Of a stretch of DNA of 64,000 bases, positions 1 through 7,902 are shown one piece after another. Source of the stretch: Candidatus Gastranaerophilales bacterium (lineage in GTDB: Bacteria; Cyanobacteriota; Vampirovibrionia; Gastranaerophilales; Gastranaerophilaceae). The position numbers were made by a program, and so were the translations under genes. Position 1 is the first letter of the stretch; each line of letters starts with the position of its first letter. Under the pieces are notes generated by a model. That model was not told the origin of the DNA, did no database searches, and saw only the letters and a list, made by a program, of their open reading frames with translations. The DNA lies in assembly GCA_944325625.1 (NCBI GenBank), contig CALVAP010000007.1:248001-312000 (forward strand), read 5' to 3'.

Positions 1-251
1 TGGGTAAAGAAGACTTGGCAAGCAAGCCTGAGCAAATTAGAGCTAAAATAGTTGAAGGTCGTGTTAATAAACTTATGGCACAAAGATGTCTTTTGGAGCA
101 ACCTTTTGTAAAAAATCCTGACCAAACTATTGAACAACTTATTTCAGGCAAAATGGAAATTAAAGAATTCACAAGATTTATGCTTGGTGAAGGTCTTGAA
201 AAAAGACAAGAAAACTTTGCAGAAGAAGTTATGGGGCAAATTAAAGGTTAG
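1..251 (+). CDS. tsf: Elongation factor Ts, C-terminal end (5' truncated)
   Basis: The window opens inside this gene; the first complete codon is at base 3. About 82 residues remain. They match the C-terminal part of EF-Ts, the nucleotide exchange factor that recycles EF-Tu-GDP to EF-Tu-GTP in the cytoplasm. Recognisable family stretches are DLASKPEQIRAKIVEGR, a CLLEQPFVK block, and a closing FTRFMLGEGLEKRQENFAEE segment. A strong intrinsic terminator follows 22 bases after the stop codon, so this is the last gene of its operon. In many bacteria the partner upstream is rpsB, but that region lies outside the window. Confidence 0.93.
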   Translation, partial: GKEDLASKPEQIRAKIVEGRVNKLMAQRCLLEQPFVKNPDQTIEQLISGKMEIKEFTRFMLGEGLEKRQENFAEEVMGQIKG

Positions 252-273
252 AATTTTATAATTCTTTCAAAAT

Positions 274-302
274 AAAAACCCGGAAGATTTTCCGGGTTTT
301 TA
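274..302 (+). terminator. Rho-independent terminator after tsf
   Basis: The stem AAAACCCGGAA / TTCCGGGTTTT with a short GATT loop runs directly into a T-rich tail. It lies 22 bases past the tsf stop and also separates tsf from the converging gene at 317-1030. Confidence 0.9.
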
Positions 303-316
303 TTCTATTAAAAGAT

Positions 317-1030
317 TTAATTTTCTTTTTTATTGGAATTAATTTTTATAAAACTTCCTATTATGGTTCCTGCAGCAAGACCAACTATAGAGTATAATCC
401 TACTCTACGTTTATTGAAAGCATTTACAAAGCTTATTACTTCTTCTTTTCCTGCTTTTATTTTTGCATTGTCTGTTATCATGGATTCAAAATAATTCTTT
501 ATTTTTGAAGCATTTATTTTATTTTCTTTGGAGTCTTTTATAAATTCTCTTATCGCAATTTTGTCATTCAAAGATTGAGAAGTTTTAGCTATTTGTTCTG
601 CTTTTTCGGGTTGATTTTTCATTCCTTCAAGGACCCCTCTGTCCCAATTAATTTCATCTTCAAGTTTTTTGTATGATTTAGACGGGTCAAAAACCACACC
701 TTTAAGTGCATCTTGGACACTAACTTCCTTTGTCTCTTTTGTTATATTCATTAAACCGTATTTTTCGTCGATGTATTGTCTTTTTTCTTTAATTCTTGAT
801 TTTAAGTTATCAAAAATATCTTTTTCGGTTTCTGACATTGGAAGTTTTTCTTGAATAACAGGAAAACTTTCTTCAATGTTCTCTTTGTTAATTTTTAGTT
901 TTGAAAAAGATGCATAAGCAGCGCCTCCGGCGGCACCGACAATGGCTCCGGGTAAAAGAAAAGATTTGTCTCTGTCTTTATTTTTTTTACCAAAAGAAAC
1001 ATTTGCAGAATTAATAGGGTCAACACGCAT
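317..1030 (-). CDS. Hypothetical protein with N-terminal VSFG motif and two membrane segments
   Basis: This 237-residue protein is not recognised. It starts MRVDPINSANVSFGKK, a polar N-terminus with a short V-S-F-G motif that recurs in other small proteins of this window (30405-30638, 10516-10704). A glycine/alanine-rich hydrophobic stretch at about residues 24-42 and a second one at about 210-228 look like membrane helices. The 165 residues between them are charged and probably helical, possibly coiled coil, giving a hairpin-like membrane topology. An SD-like GGGAGG lies upstream of the ATG. The gene stands alone between tsf and the FAD dehydrogenase. No function is proposed. Confidence 0.8.
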   Translation of the reverse strand: MRVDPINSANVSFGKKNKDRDKSFLLPGAIVGAAGGAAYASFSKLKINKENIEESFPVIQEKLPMSETEKDIFDNLKSRIKEKRQYIDEKYGLMNITKETKEVSVQDALKGVVFDPSKSYKKLEDEINWDRGVLEGMKNQPEKAEQIAKTSQSLNDKIAIREFIKDSKENKINASKIKNYFESMITDNAKIKAGKEEVISFVNAFNKRRVGLYSIVGLAAGTIIGSFIKINSNKKEN

Positions 1031-1126
1031 GGTTTTTCCTCCCTTTTTATTTATTATGTGTTCTATTTTAAAACATGTAAATTAGACATTTGTCAAATGT
1101 TAAAACTATATTTACAAAACTTTACA

Positions 1127-2506
1127 TTATCTTGAACAGATAGTTCTTGCGGCATAAACGCCTGAAGCTGATGCTTGAATAAGGCCTCTTGTTACTCCGG
1201 CACCATCTCCGATTGCGAAAAGATTTTTAACTCCCTCTGTTTCAAGTTCATTTGTAAGTTTAACTCTTGCTGAGTAGAATTTAACTTCTATGCCGTAAAG
1301 CAACGTATATCTTGATGCGGTTCCGGGTGCTATTTTATCGAGAGCATAAATCATTTCTATTATGCTAAGCATTTGTCTGTAGGGTATAACAAGACTTAAA
1401 TCTCCGGGAGTAGCACAAGAAAGAGTTGGAGTTATTATACTTGATTTAATTCTTTCAGGTGTTGAGCGTCTACCGTCTAGTAAGTCTCCAAATCTTTGAA
1501 CAAGAACCCCGCCGGCAAGCATATTTGCAAGACTTGCAACGTGTTGACCGTAGGCTATTGGTTCTTTAAACGGTTCTGTGAATTTTTTGCTTACAAGTAG
1601 AGCAAAATTTGTATTATTTGTTGTTTTTTCTGCATAACTATGGCCGTTTACAGTTGATATTCCGTTATAATTTTCTTGAACCACTTCTCCATTTGGATTC
1701 ATACAGAAAGTTCTTACTTCATCTCCAAATGTTGGTGAATAGTAAACAAGTTTGGACTCATAAAGTTTTGAGGTTAGAGGTTCAAAAACAGGAGCAGGAA
1801 GCTCAACTCTTACCCCTACATCAACGGCATTATTTACAAAGCCTATTTTGTTTTTATCAAATTCTTTTGTAAGCCAATCAGCACCTTCTCTTCCGGGTGC
1901 TATAATTGTATATTCTGCGTGAATAGTTTCTCCATTATCGAGTACAATTCCTTTAACCTGTTCACATTCAACAATCAAATTTTTTGCAGATACATTATTT
2001 AAAATTGTTATTTTTTCACTAAGATAATCTTGCATTCCTTTTAATACATCAAGACTTCTTTCAGTCCCAAGATGTCTCACAGGAGAATGAATAAGTTTAA
2101 GTTCGGCTAAGGCAGCTTGTCTTTCTATTTCTCTGAATACTTTTTTATCTGTTCCAAAAACTTCATCAGTCGCACCAAATTTAAGATAAAGACTGTCTGA
2201 GTATCCGATTAAATCTTCAACATTTTCTCTTGACATATAATCGATTAAGTGACCACCAACATCCGGTGTAAGAGTAAGTTTTCCGTCGGAGAATGCGCCT
2301 GCTCCGCCCCAACCGCATAAAAGACCGCATTTTTTACAATTTGGACATTTTTCATAACCCTCTCTTAATAGGCATTTTCTTTTTTCAATTTTTTGACCTT
2401 TTTCTATTAAAATTACTTTCCATTCTGGTTTTAATTTTGTTATTTCTAAAGCCGCGAAAATCCCTGCTGGGCCTGCACCTATAATGGCAACATTATACAT
2501 ATTCAC
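1127..2506 (-). CDS. FAD-dependent dehydrogenase (COG2509-type)
   Basis: This is a 459-residue flavoprotein. The N-terminal dinucleotide-binding motif (V-A-I-I-G-A-G-P-A-G, residues 6-15) and a C-terminal AIGDGAG-type motif bind FAD. A cysteine cluster follows at about residues 45-64 (Cys45, 54, 57, 60, 64), next to a GWGGAGAFSDGKL segment that is characteristic of the uncharacterised FAD-dependent dehydrogenase family COG2509. The cysteines could hold an iron-sulfur cluster or form disulfides; that is inference. The substrate is unknown. The start is supported by a GAGGAG Shine-Dalgarno just upstream. The neighbour upstream on the same strand is rubrerythrin, suggesting a redox or oxygen-stress setting, but a terminator separates the two. 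Confidence 0.88.
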   Translation of the reverse strand: MNMYNVAIIGAGPAGIFAALEITKLKPEWKVILIEKGQKIEKRKCLLREGYEKCPNCKKCGLLCGWGGAGAFSDGKLTLTPDVGGHLIDYMSRENVEDLIGYSDSLYLKFGATDEVFGTDKKVFREIERQAALAELKLIHSPVRHLGTERSLDVLKGMQDYLSEKITILNNVSAKNLIVECEQVKGIVLDNGETIHAEYTIIAPGREGADWLTKEFDKNKIGFVNNAVDVGVRVELPAPVFEPLTSKLYESKLVYYSPTFGDEVRTFCMNPNGEVVQENYNGISTVNGHSYAEKTTNNTNFALLVSKKFTEPFKEPIAYGQHVASLANMLAGGVLVQRFGDLLDGRRSTPERIKSSIITPTLSCATPGDLSLVIPYRQMLSIIEMIYALDKIAPGTASRYTLLYGIEVKFYSARVKLTNELETEGVKNLFAIGDGAGVTRGLIQASASGVYAARTICSR

Positions 2507-2578
2507 TCCTCATTTGTGGTCTACTTATGTATTTTACAGGTAATATAAATTTATGTCCAGATAAACATAACTTTTATT

Positions 2579-2602
2579 AAAAATCCGGCTTTTTTGCCGG
2601 AT
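2579..2602 (-). terminator. Rho-independent terminator after rubrerythrin
   Basis: On the minus strand the stem AATCCGGC / GCCGGATT closes over a short loop and is followed by a T-run. It touches the rubrerythrin stop codon and separates that gene from the FAD dehydrogenase. Confidence 0.85.
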
Positions 2603-3178
2603 TTAATAATTTTTGCACCAAACTTCAAAAAATTCTTGGGGATGTTTACAAGCGGGACACTTTAAAGGGGCTTCTTTGCCTTTATAATGGTATCCGCAAT
2701 TTGAGCAAATCCATTCAATTTCGTCATCTTTTTTAAATACCTTATCTTCTTCAAGATTTTTCAAAAGGTTTTCATATCTAATTTGATGCTGTTTTTCTAC
2801 TTTAGCAATTTGTCTGAAAGATTCTCCAATATCCGGAAATCCTTCACTATCCGCTACTTCTGCAAAATATGGATATAAATTAGAATTTTCTTCTTGTTCA
2901 CCTTGTATAGCGTATTTTAAGTTTTCTTTTGTGTTTCCCATTCCGGTTATAAATTTTGCTGTTATTACAACGGGTTCATTCTCTAAATATTTAAGAAAAA
3001 TTTTAGCGTGTTCTTTTTCGTTTTCTGCGGTTTCAATAAAAATCTTTGATATTTGAACAAAACCTTCTTTTTTTGCAATTGAGGAATAATATGTGTAACG
3101 ATTTCTTGCTTGAGATTCGCCTGCAAAAGCTGCCATTAGGTTTTTTTCTGTTTCACTTCCTTGTATTGAATTGTTCAT
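2603..3178 (-). CDS. rbr: Rubrerythrin
   Basis: The 191-residue protein is a two-domain rubrerythrin, a non-haem iron peroxidase that removes hydrogen peroxide in anaerobes. The N-terminal four-helix domain carries the diiron ligand motifs: E in AFAGESQARNRY, an E-x-x-H in ENEKEHAK, an E in GEQEEN, and a second E-x-x-H in KVEKQHQ. The C-terminal rubredoxin-like domain has the CxxC pair CSNCGY and CPACKH that binds one iron. The start at 3178 was chosen over an in-frame ATG at 3211 because AAGGAG lies just upstream of it. Expected in an obligate or aerotolerant anaerobe. Confidence 0.95.
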   Translation of the reverse strand: MNNSIQGSETEKNLMAAFAGESQARNRYTYYSSIAKKEGFVQISKIFIETAENEKEHAKIFLKYLENEPVVITAKFITGMGNTKENLKYAIQGEQEENSNLYPYFAEVADSEGFPDIGESFRQIAKVEKQHQIRYENLLKNLEEDKVFKKDDEIEWICSNCGYHYKGKEAPLKCPACKHPQEFFEVWCKNY

Positions 3179-3298
3179 TGTTTTCTCCTTTTCTTTTTTA
3201 AACTTTTTCATTTATTATCGAAAAAATCATTATGCTTTTGATTATTTATGAAGATTAACTTCTGGATTTATTTGAAAAAATTTGATATGCTTTTTTGT

Positions 3299-3652
3299 AT
3301 GAAAAAGATTTTTTTTATACTCGTAATTTTTATTTTTTCTCAAGCCTTTTGTTTGGCAGATGTCTTGTATAACTCAAGCGGGTCAATGATTAGTGGACGG
3401 ATTGAAGGAGTTACTGATGGTCTTATTCAGATAAAAAATAACGGCAATCTTGTTACATTAATAAGAAAGGAACCAAGCAAAGTTTATAAAGATTCTGTTG
3501 AGGCACGCAGACATTTGATATCAAGACAAATAATTAAATATACGGGAAATATTATTTATGCTGATAATTCGTCAGTAAAAATTATTTGTGAAGATGCTAA
3601 AGTTGTTATTCCCAGATATAGAGTAAAAAAAATTGAGATGTATGTTCCTTAA
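3299..3652 (+). CDS. Small secreted hypothetical protein
   Basis: From the ATG at 3299 the protein has 117 residues and begins with a typical signal peptide (MKKIFFILVIFIFSQAFCLA, cleavage probably after CLA). The mature part is short and beta-rich in appearance. It contains repeats of the pattern I-x-G-x-I with hydrophilic turns, such as SGRIEGVTDGLIQIKN and KYTGNIIYADNSSVKI, as in small secreted beta-domains. An in-frame ATG at 3248 gives 17 more residues but would bury the signal peptide. No Shine-Dalgarno is seen for either; a TATGCT box eight bases before 3299 suggests a leaderless transcript. Function unknown. Confidence 0.7.
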   Translation: MKKIFFILVIFIFSQAFCLADVLYNSSGSMISGRIEGVTDGLIQIKNNGNLVTLIRKEPSKVYKDSVEARRHLISRQIIKYTGNIIYADNSSVKIICEDAKVVIPRYRVKKIEMYVP

Positions 3653-3753
3653 TTAAACTTTAGTTTTAAAAAGTTTAAACTAAAAGTCAATTCCAAAAAA
3701 TACAAAACATTGTTAAAATTAATGTGTAAACTGAAAATATATTGGATTAGGAA

Positions 3754-4095
3754 ATGCTTCACATTAGGGAACATAATGAAAATATAGTTTTTAAATGCAA
3801 AAGCGAGGAGCTCAAAAGCGATGATGTCAAAGGGGTTTTGGAGCTTATGGAGAAGATGCCTGAAAAAACGGCGGTAGTTAATTTGTCCGGAGTTTCGAAA
3901 ATAAAAAAAACTACCCTTAATCTTTTAAAAACCGTTTCCCAACAAAATCAACTTTCTTTATGTAGTCTTGATGCAGATATTTTTGCGGTTATAAATTTGC
4001 TTAATTATGATAAATATTTTAATATTTATCCCGATGAAATAAGCAGTATAGAAAAAAAACCGGAACTGAAAAACAGAAGATTTAAAATAGTATAA
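3754..4095 (+). CDS. STAS-domain-like protein with degenerate phosphorylation site
   Basis: The 113-residue protein resembles the STAS fold of anti-anti-sigma factors (SpoIIAA/RsbV type). A beta strand TAVVNLSGVSKI is followed by helix KTTLNLLKTVSQQ, strand LSLCSL, and a D-I-F-A-V-I-N-L-L-N-Y-D-K-Y-F-N-I-Y stretch matching the helix and last strand of the family. The usual D-S-(S/T)-G phosphorylation motif after the second strand is replaced by K-I-K-K-T-T, so classical phospho-switching is doubtful. It lies 33 bases upstream of a SpoIID-like gene and may be cotranscribed with it. Family assignment is by pattern only. Confidence 0.6.
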   Translation: MLHIREHNENIVFKCKSEELKSDDVKGVLELMEKMPEKTAVVNLSGVSKIKKTTLNLLKTVSQQNQLSLCSLDADIFAVINLLNYDKYFNIYPDEISSIEKKPELKNRRFKIV

Positions 4096-4128
4096 CTTTT
4101 TGTTTGTTTGTTTTAATATGTATAAGTT

Positions 4129-5772
4129 ATGAAACAAAGATTTGTAATTTTTTTGTTATCTTTTTTTATGGGGGCTTTACAGGTTTTTGCCGCGCCTATT
4201 ACCACAAACCCTATAATTAGTGTTGGTATAAGTGATAATAGTTTTCAGCGTTATTATTACAGCGAAAATTCTTTTTATGCTACAAAAAAACTAACAATAA
4301 CAGAGAAACAAACAGGACGAATCGTTAAAGAAATTGAAGCACAAAAACCTGTGAAAGTTGTTATGAAAAATAATCTTTTTGATGTGTATGAAAATGGAAC
4401 GCTCATTCAGGCATCAGTTCTACCCCCTATTGTTTTAAGTACTGAAAAAGACGGACTTTTGGGTGTTTATAATCTTAAAAGAGCAGGAAAACCCGCGCTC
4501 TATAGAGGAAAAATTGAACTTGTTAAGCCAAAATGTAAAGAAAATATGTTCCTAACAAATAATGTTCTTAACCTGGAAACGTATCTTTTAGGAGTTGTGC
4601 CTAATGAAATGCCTGAAAGATTTGGTTTAGAGGCTCTAAAAGTTCAGGCAATTGCGGCTCGTAACTACACATTAAGACCACGAGAACAAAGGTATCATGA
4701 ATTTGACGTTTGTGATAGTGTGGCTTGTCAGGTTTATTTTGGAGCAAATACGGAAAAAGAGCTTACAAATCAGGCTGTAAAAGAAACAAGGGGTGTTGTC
4801 GGATTTTATGAGGATGAGTTAATTCTTGCTTTATATAGCTCCACTGCAGGCGGATATACAGAGAATTATGACAACGCTTTTCTTCCGAAAAAAACAGAAA
4901 AATACCCTTACTTAAAAGCAGTTCCTGATAACAAAAAAACTCCGTCATTAGAAAAAGAAAGTGAAGCTTCTAAGTTTTATAAGTCTACACCAAAAACTTA
5001 TGATAATGATTCTCCATATTTTAGATGGCAAAAAAACTGGACAAGGGAAGAACTTGAAGCGGTGCTTAAAGCGGGACTGCCTTTAGCCTATAAGAGCGGA
5101 TATTGTTCTTTGGAATTAAAAAAACCCGAGGATTTTGGAACTTTAAAAGAGATTAAAGTGACCAAAAGAGGCGAGTCAGGAAAAATAGTTTCCATGGAAA
5201 TTATTACAGATAAAGCAACTTATGTTGTCGAAAAAGAGTTAACAATAAGAAGGCTTTTTAAAGAAAAAGGTAAGGCTATGCCTAGCGCGAATGTAGTTTT
5301 TGAACAAGAGTTTGAAAATGGTGAGTTGACCAAAATAACAGCTTATGGTGGCGGATATGGGCATGGAGTTGGAATGAGCCAATTTGGTGCGGGAGCTATG
5401 GCTAAAGATGGAAAAATTTTTAGTGAAATTTTCCAACATTATTATCCGGATACCTCTCTTGTTCTTTTACCTGTTGAGCTTTCAAATGATGTTGATAGAA
5501 ACTCCGCATTATTCGATTTTTACCTTACGGAAAAAAATGCCAAAATTTTTGTAGAAAATCGTTTAGCCTATTCTGAATTAAAAGTTGTGATTAATGGAAG
5601 GGAGTTCAACCTTAAAACTCAACCGAGTTTAAACAAAAAATATTCTGTTGATATTTCGCAGTATGTTAATTTAGGTGACAATAAGGTGTATTTTTTCTAT
5701 CCTTTAGATAATAATAGAAACAAGCCGATAAAGGTTTATATTGAATTGTATGGAAGAGAGAATGAAAGATAA
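4129..5772 (+). CDS. SpoIID/LytB-domain peptidoglycan lytic protein
   Basis: This 547-residue exported protein has a signal peptide (residues 1-21, ending VFAAP). Its SpoIID domain spans about residues 145-440. Diagnostic stretches are LETYLLGVVPNEMP, ALKVQAIAARNY, STAGGYTENYDN and GGGYGHGVGMSQFGAGAMA. SpoIID-domain enzymes are lytic transglycosylases that cut glycan strands after removal of stem peptides; in cyanobacteria and other non-sporulating bacteria they act in cell-wall remodelling or division. The C-terminal 100 residues look like an additional beta domain. The gene overlaps murJ by 11 bases, tying it to peptidoglycan synthesis. No Shine-Dalgarno is visible at this ATG. Confidence 0.88.
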   Translation: MKQRFVIFLLSFFMGALQVFAAPITTNPIISVGISDNSFQRYYYSENSFYATKKLTITEKQTGRIVKEIEAQKPVKVVMKNNLFDVYENGTLIQASVLPPIVLSTEKDGLLGVYNLKRAGKPALYRGKIELVKPKCKENMFLTNNVLNLETYLLGVVPNEMPERFGLEALKVQAIAARNYTLRPREQRYHEFDVCDSVACQVYFGANTEKELTNQAVKETRGVVGFYEDELILALYSSTAGGYTENYDNAFLPKKTEKYPYLKAVPDNKKTPSLEKESEASKFYKSTPKTYDNDSPYFRWQKNWTREELEAVLKAGLPLAYKSGYCSLELKKPEDFGTLKEIKVTKRGESGKIVSMEIITDKATYVVEKELTIRRLFKEKGKAMPSANVVFEQEFENGELTKITAYGGGYGHGVGMSQFGAGAMAKDGKIFSEIFQHYYPDTSLVLLPVELSNDVDRNSALFDFYLTEKNAKIFVENRLAYSELKVVINGREFNLKTQPSLNKKYSVDISQYVNLGDNKVYFFYPLDNNRNKPIKVYIELYGRENER

Positions 5773-7333
5773 TTCTGTTGAAAAAACAGAAAGTATATTA
5801 AAATCAGCTTGGATGATTGCTGTTGTTATAGTCGTCAGCAAGTTTGTAGGATTTTTAAGAGATATTGTTATAGCCAATTTTTATGGGGCAGGATTGGTTT
5901 CAGATTCATATTTTTATGCGTATCAAATTCCGTCTTTGGCTCTTATTTTGCTTGGAGGCGTTGGGGGGCCATTTCATAGCGCGGTTGTTAGTGTTTTTTC
6001 AAAACTTATACCTAACGGGTCTTTTCGTGCTGATGAGAGATTAAATAAACTTTTTAATACTTTTTTAACTTCAACATTAATGGTTTTTACCATTCTTGGG
6101 ATTTTAATTTTTGCGTTTTCAGATGTAATAATGCAGGTTATTATTTCTAACGGGTCAAGTGAACTTGTAAACCTTGCTTCTTTGCATCTTAAAATAATGT
6201 CACCTGTATTTGTTATTGGCGGGGTTGTCGGGATTTATTACGGAATTTTGGTTTCATATAAAAAATTTATGATTCCCAATATTTCGCCTATTTTAATGAG
6301 TTTGGCAATTATCATAATAATTTCTCTTGTAAAACAAGATACAAATGGAATAATGTTAGCTTTTGCAACAACGGTTGGTGCGGTTTGTCAGTTTTTATTT
6401 CAACTTCCAAAGATAAAACAACTTGGCTTTAAATTTCGTCCCAATTTTGATTTTTTCAATAATCAACAGTTTAAAAATATTTTGGAGTTGCTTTTTCCTG
6501 CAATTTTAAGTTCTACAGTCGGGCAGATTCATATATATGTTGATATGTTTTTTGCCTCTTCTTTAAAAGAAGGTGCCTGGTCGGCTATTGGATATGCCAA
6601 TAGGATTTTTCAGTTCCCTGTAGGAATACTCGTTACGGCTTTTCTTGTTCCGTTATTTCCGCTTTTTTCCCGTCTTGTTGCTCAAAAAGATTATGAAGGG
6701 ATAAAATATTATTTTAACAAAGGCGTCGGTTTGTTAAATTTTGCAAGTTTTCCAATTTTAATTGCTATAATTCTCCTTGGTTATGACGGGGTAAAACTTG
6801 TTTTTGAAAGAGGAGCTTTTGGTGCGGATGCAACCTTTATGGTTTCTGAGGCTTTAATTTTTCTTTCGGTTTCGCTTCTTCCTTATGTGTTTAGGGATTC
6901 TATTACAAGAGTTTATTATGCGTTTAATGATTCAAAGACGCCTTTTTATGTCGCTTTTGGGTCGATTGTCTTGAAGTTTTTACTTAACTGGTTAATGGTA
7001 CCAAGTATGGGTATTGGCGGGATAACTCTTTCGACTTCACTTGTAACCTTGTGGAATGCTTGCGTACTTGGTTATTTTATTAGAAAAAAAATTAGTCTTG
7101 GGCTCAAAAAATATTTTGTTGATTTGCTAAAAATGTTTTTGATTGCCGTTTTAAGCTATATAATTTGTTTTGGTTTATACAATGCCCTTTCTGTTGTTGG
7201 GCTTCCCTTATTGATTAATTTAATTGTAATGTTATTGATTATATGTTTTGTTTATGGGGTTTTGGTTTTGCTGTTTAAAATCGAATATGCTTATGAACTT
7301 GTTAATAGGATTGTTGCAAAATGGAAAAAATAA
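5762..7333 (+). CDS. murJ: Lipid II flippase MurJ
   Basis: About 523 residues of a polytopic inner-membrane protein of the MVF/MOP superfamily with roughly 14 membrane segments. The N-terminal block SKFVGFLRDIVIANFYGAG, then SDSYFYAYQIPSL, is typical of MurJ, which flips lipid II across the membrane for peptidoglycan synthesis. The start at 5762 is preferred over an ATG at 5741 because GGAAGAGAG precedes it. The gene overlaps the SpoIID-like gene by 11 bases upstream and tsaC by 13 bases downstream, so the three are surely cotranscribed. Confidence 0.93.
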   Translation: MKDNSVEKTESILKSAWMIAVVIVVSKFVGFLRDIVIANFYGAGLVSDSYFYAYQIPSLALILLGGVGGPFHSAVVSVFSKLIPNGSFRADERLNKLFNTFLTSTLMVFTILGILIFAFSDVIMQVIISNGSSELVNLASLHLKIMSPVFVIGGVVGIYYGILVSYKKFMIPNISPILMSLAIIIIISLVKQDTNGIMLAFATTVGAVCQFLFQLPKIKQLGFKFRPNFDFFNNQQFKNILELLFPAILSSTVGQIHIYVDMFFASSLKEGAWSAIGYANRIFQFPVGILVTAFLVPLFPLFSRLVAQKDYEGIKYYFNKGVGLLNFASFPILIAIILLGYDGVKLVFERGAFGADATFMVSEALIFLSVSLLPYVFRDSITRVYYAFNDSKTPFYVAFGSIVLKFLLNWLMVPSMGIGGITLSTSLVTLWNACVLGYFIRKKISLGLKKYFVDLLKMFLIAVLSYIICFGLYNALSVVGLPLLINLIVMLLIICFVYGVLVLLFKIEYAYELVNRIVAKWKK

Positions 7334-7902
7334 ATGAAATATTAAAAAATGATGGAGTTATATCTTTTGTAACAGACACGGTTTGGGGAGTTGGGTGTCT
7401 TCCTGAAAATAAAAATGCGGTTGATAAAATATACGAGCTAAAAGGACGAGATAGATCTAAACCTCTTATTCTTATGTCAAATTCTTTGGATAATCTTCTG
7501 CCTTACGTAGAAGAGTTAACTGTTCAAGAAAAAAATCTTGCTAAAAGATATTTTCCAGGAGCAATTACTCTTGTAACTAGAAAATCTCAAAAAACTCCGC
7601 TTTTTATTACTTCAGGGATGAAAACGGTCGGTATAAGAGTTCCTAATAATAGTGTTTTTGCCAAAATTTGTGAGAATATTGAAGGACATGTGCTTGCAAC
7701 AACGAGTGCTAATCTTTCGGGGTTGCCCTCTGCAAAAAACTATCGTGAAGCTTTGAATTTTATAGGAAAATTTGTAGACTATGTTGTTCCTGAGGAAACG
7801 GACAGAGCTAAAGGATTAGAATCTACTGTGCTTATGTATGTTAATAACTCCTGGAAGATATTAAGACAAGGTGCAATCACGCCAGAATTTAACTCGGATT
7901 AA
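7321..7902 (+). CDS. tsaC: L-threonylcarbamoyladenylate synthase (Sua5/YrdC/TsaC)
   Basis: The 193-residue protein is a single YrdC domain without the C-terminal Sua5 extension, so it is TsaC-like. It makes threonylcarbamoyl-AMP from threonine, bicarbonate and ATP, the first step of the t6A37 tRNA modification. Seen motifs are SFVTDTVWGVGC near the N-terminus, the K-x-R-x-x-x-K-P loop (LKGRDRSKPLILM), FPGAITLV, VGIRVPN and TTSANLSG. It overlaps the 3' end of murJ by 13 bases and converges on typA with a 4-base overlap of stop regions. Confidence 0.92.
   Translation: MEKINEILKNDGVISFVTDTVWGVGCLPENKNAVDKIYELKGRDRSKPLILMSNSLDNLLPYVEELTVQEKNLAKRYFPGAITLVTRKSQKTPLFITSGMKTVGIRVPNNSVFAKICENIEGHVLATTSANLSGLPSAKNYREALNFIGKFVDYVVPEETDRAKGLESTVLMYVNNSWKILRQGAITPEFNSD

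Noticed and set aside
3656-3687. Inverted repeat after the small secreted protein as a terminator
   Set aside because: The arms pair only with indels, are purely AT-rich and no T-run follows, so it is not reliable.
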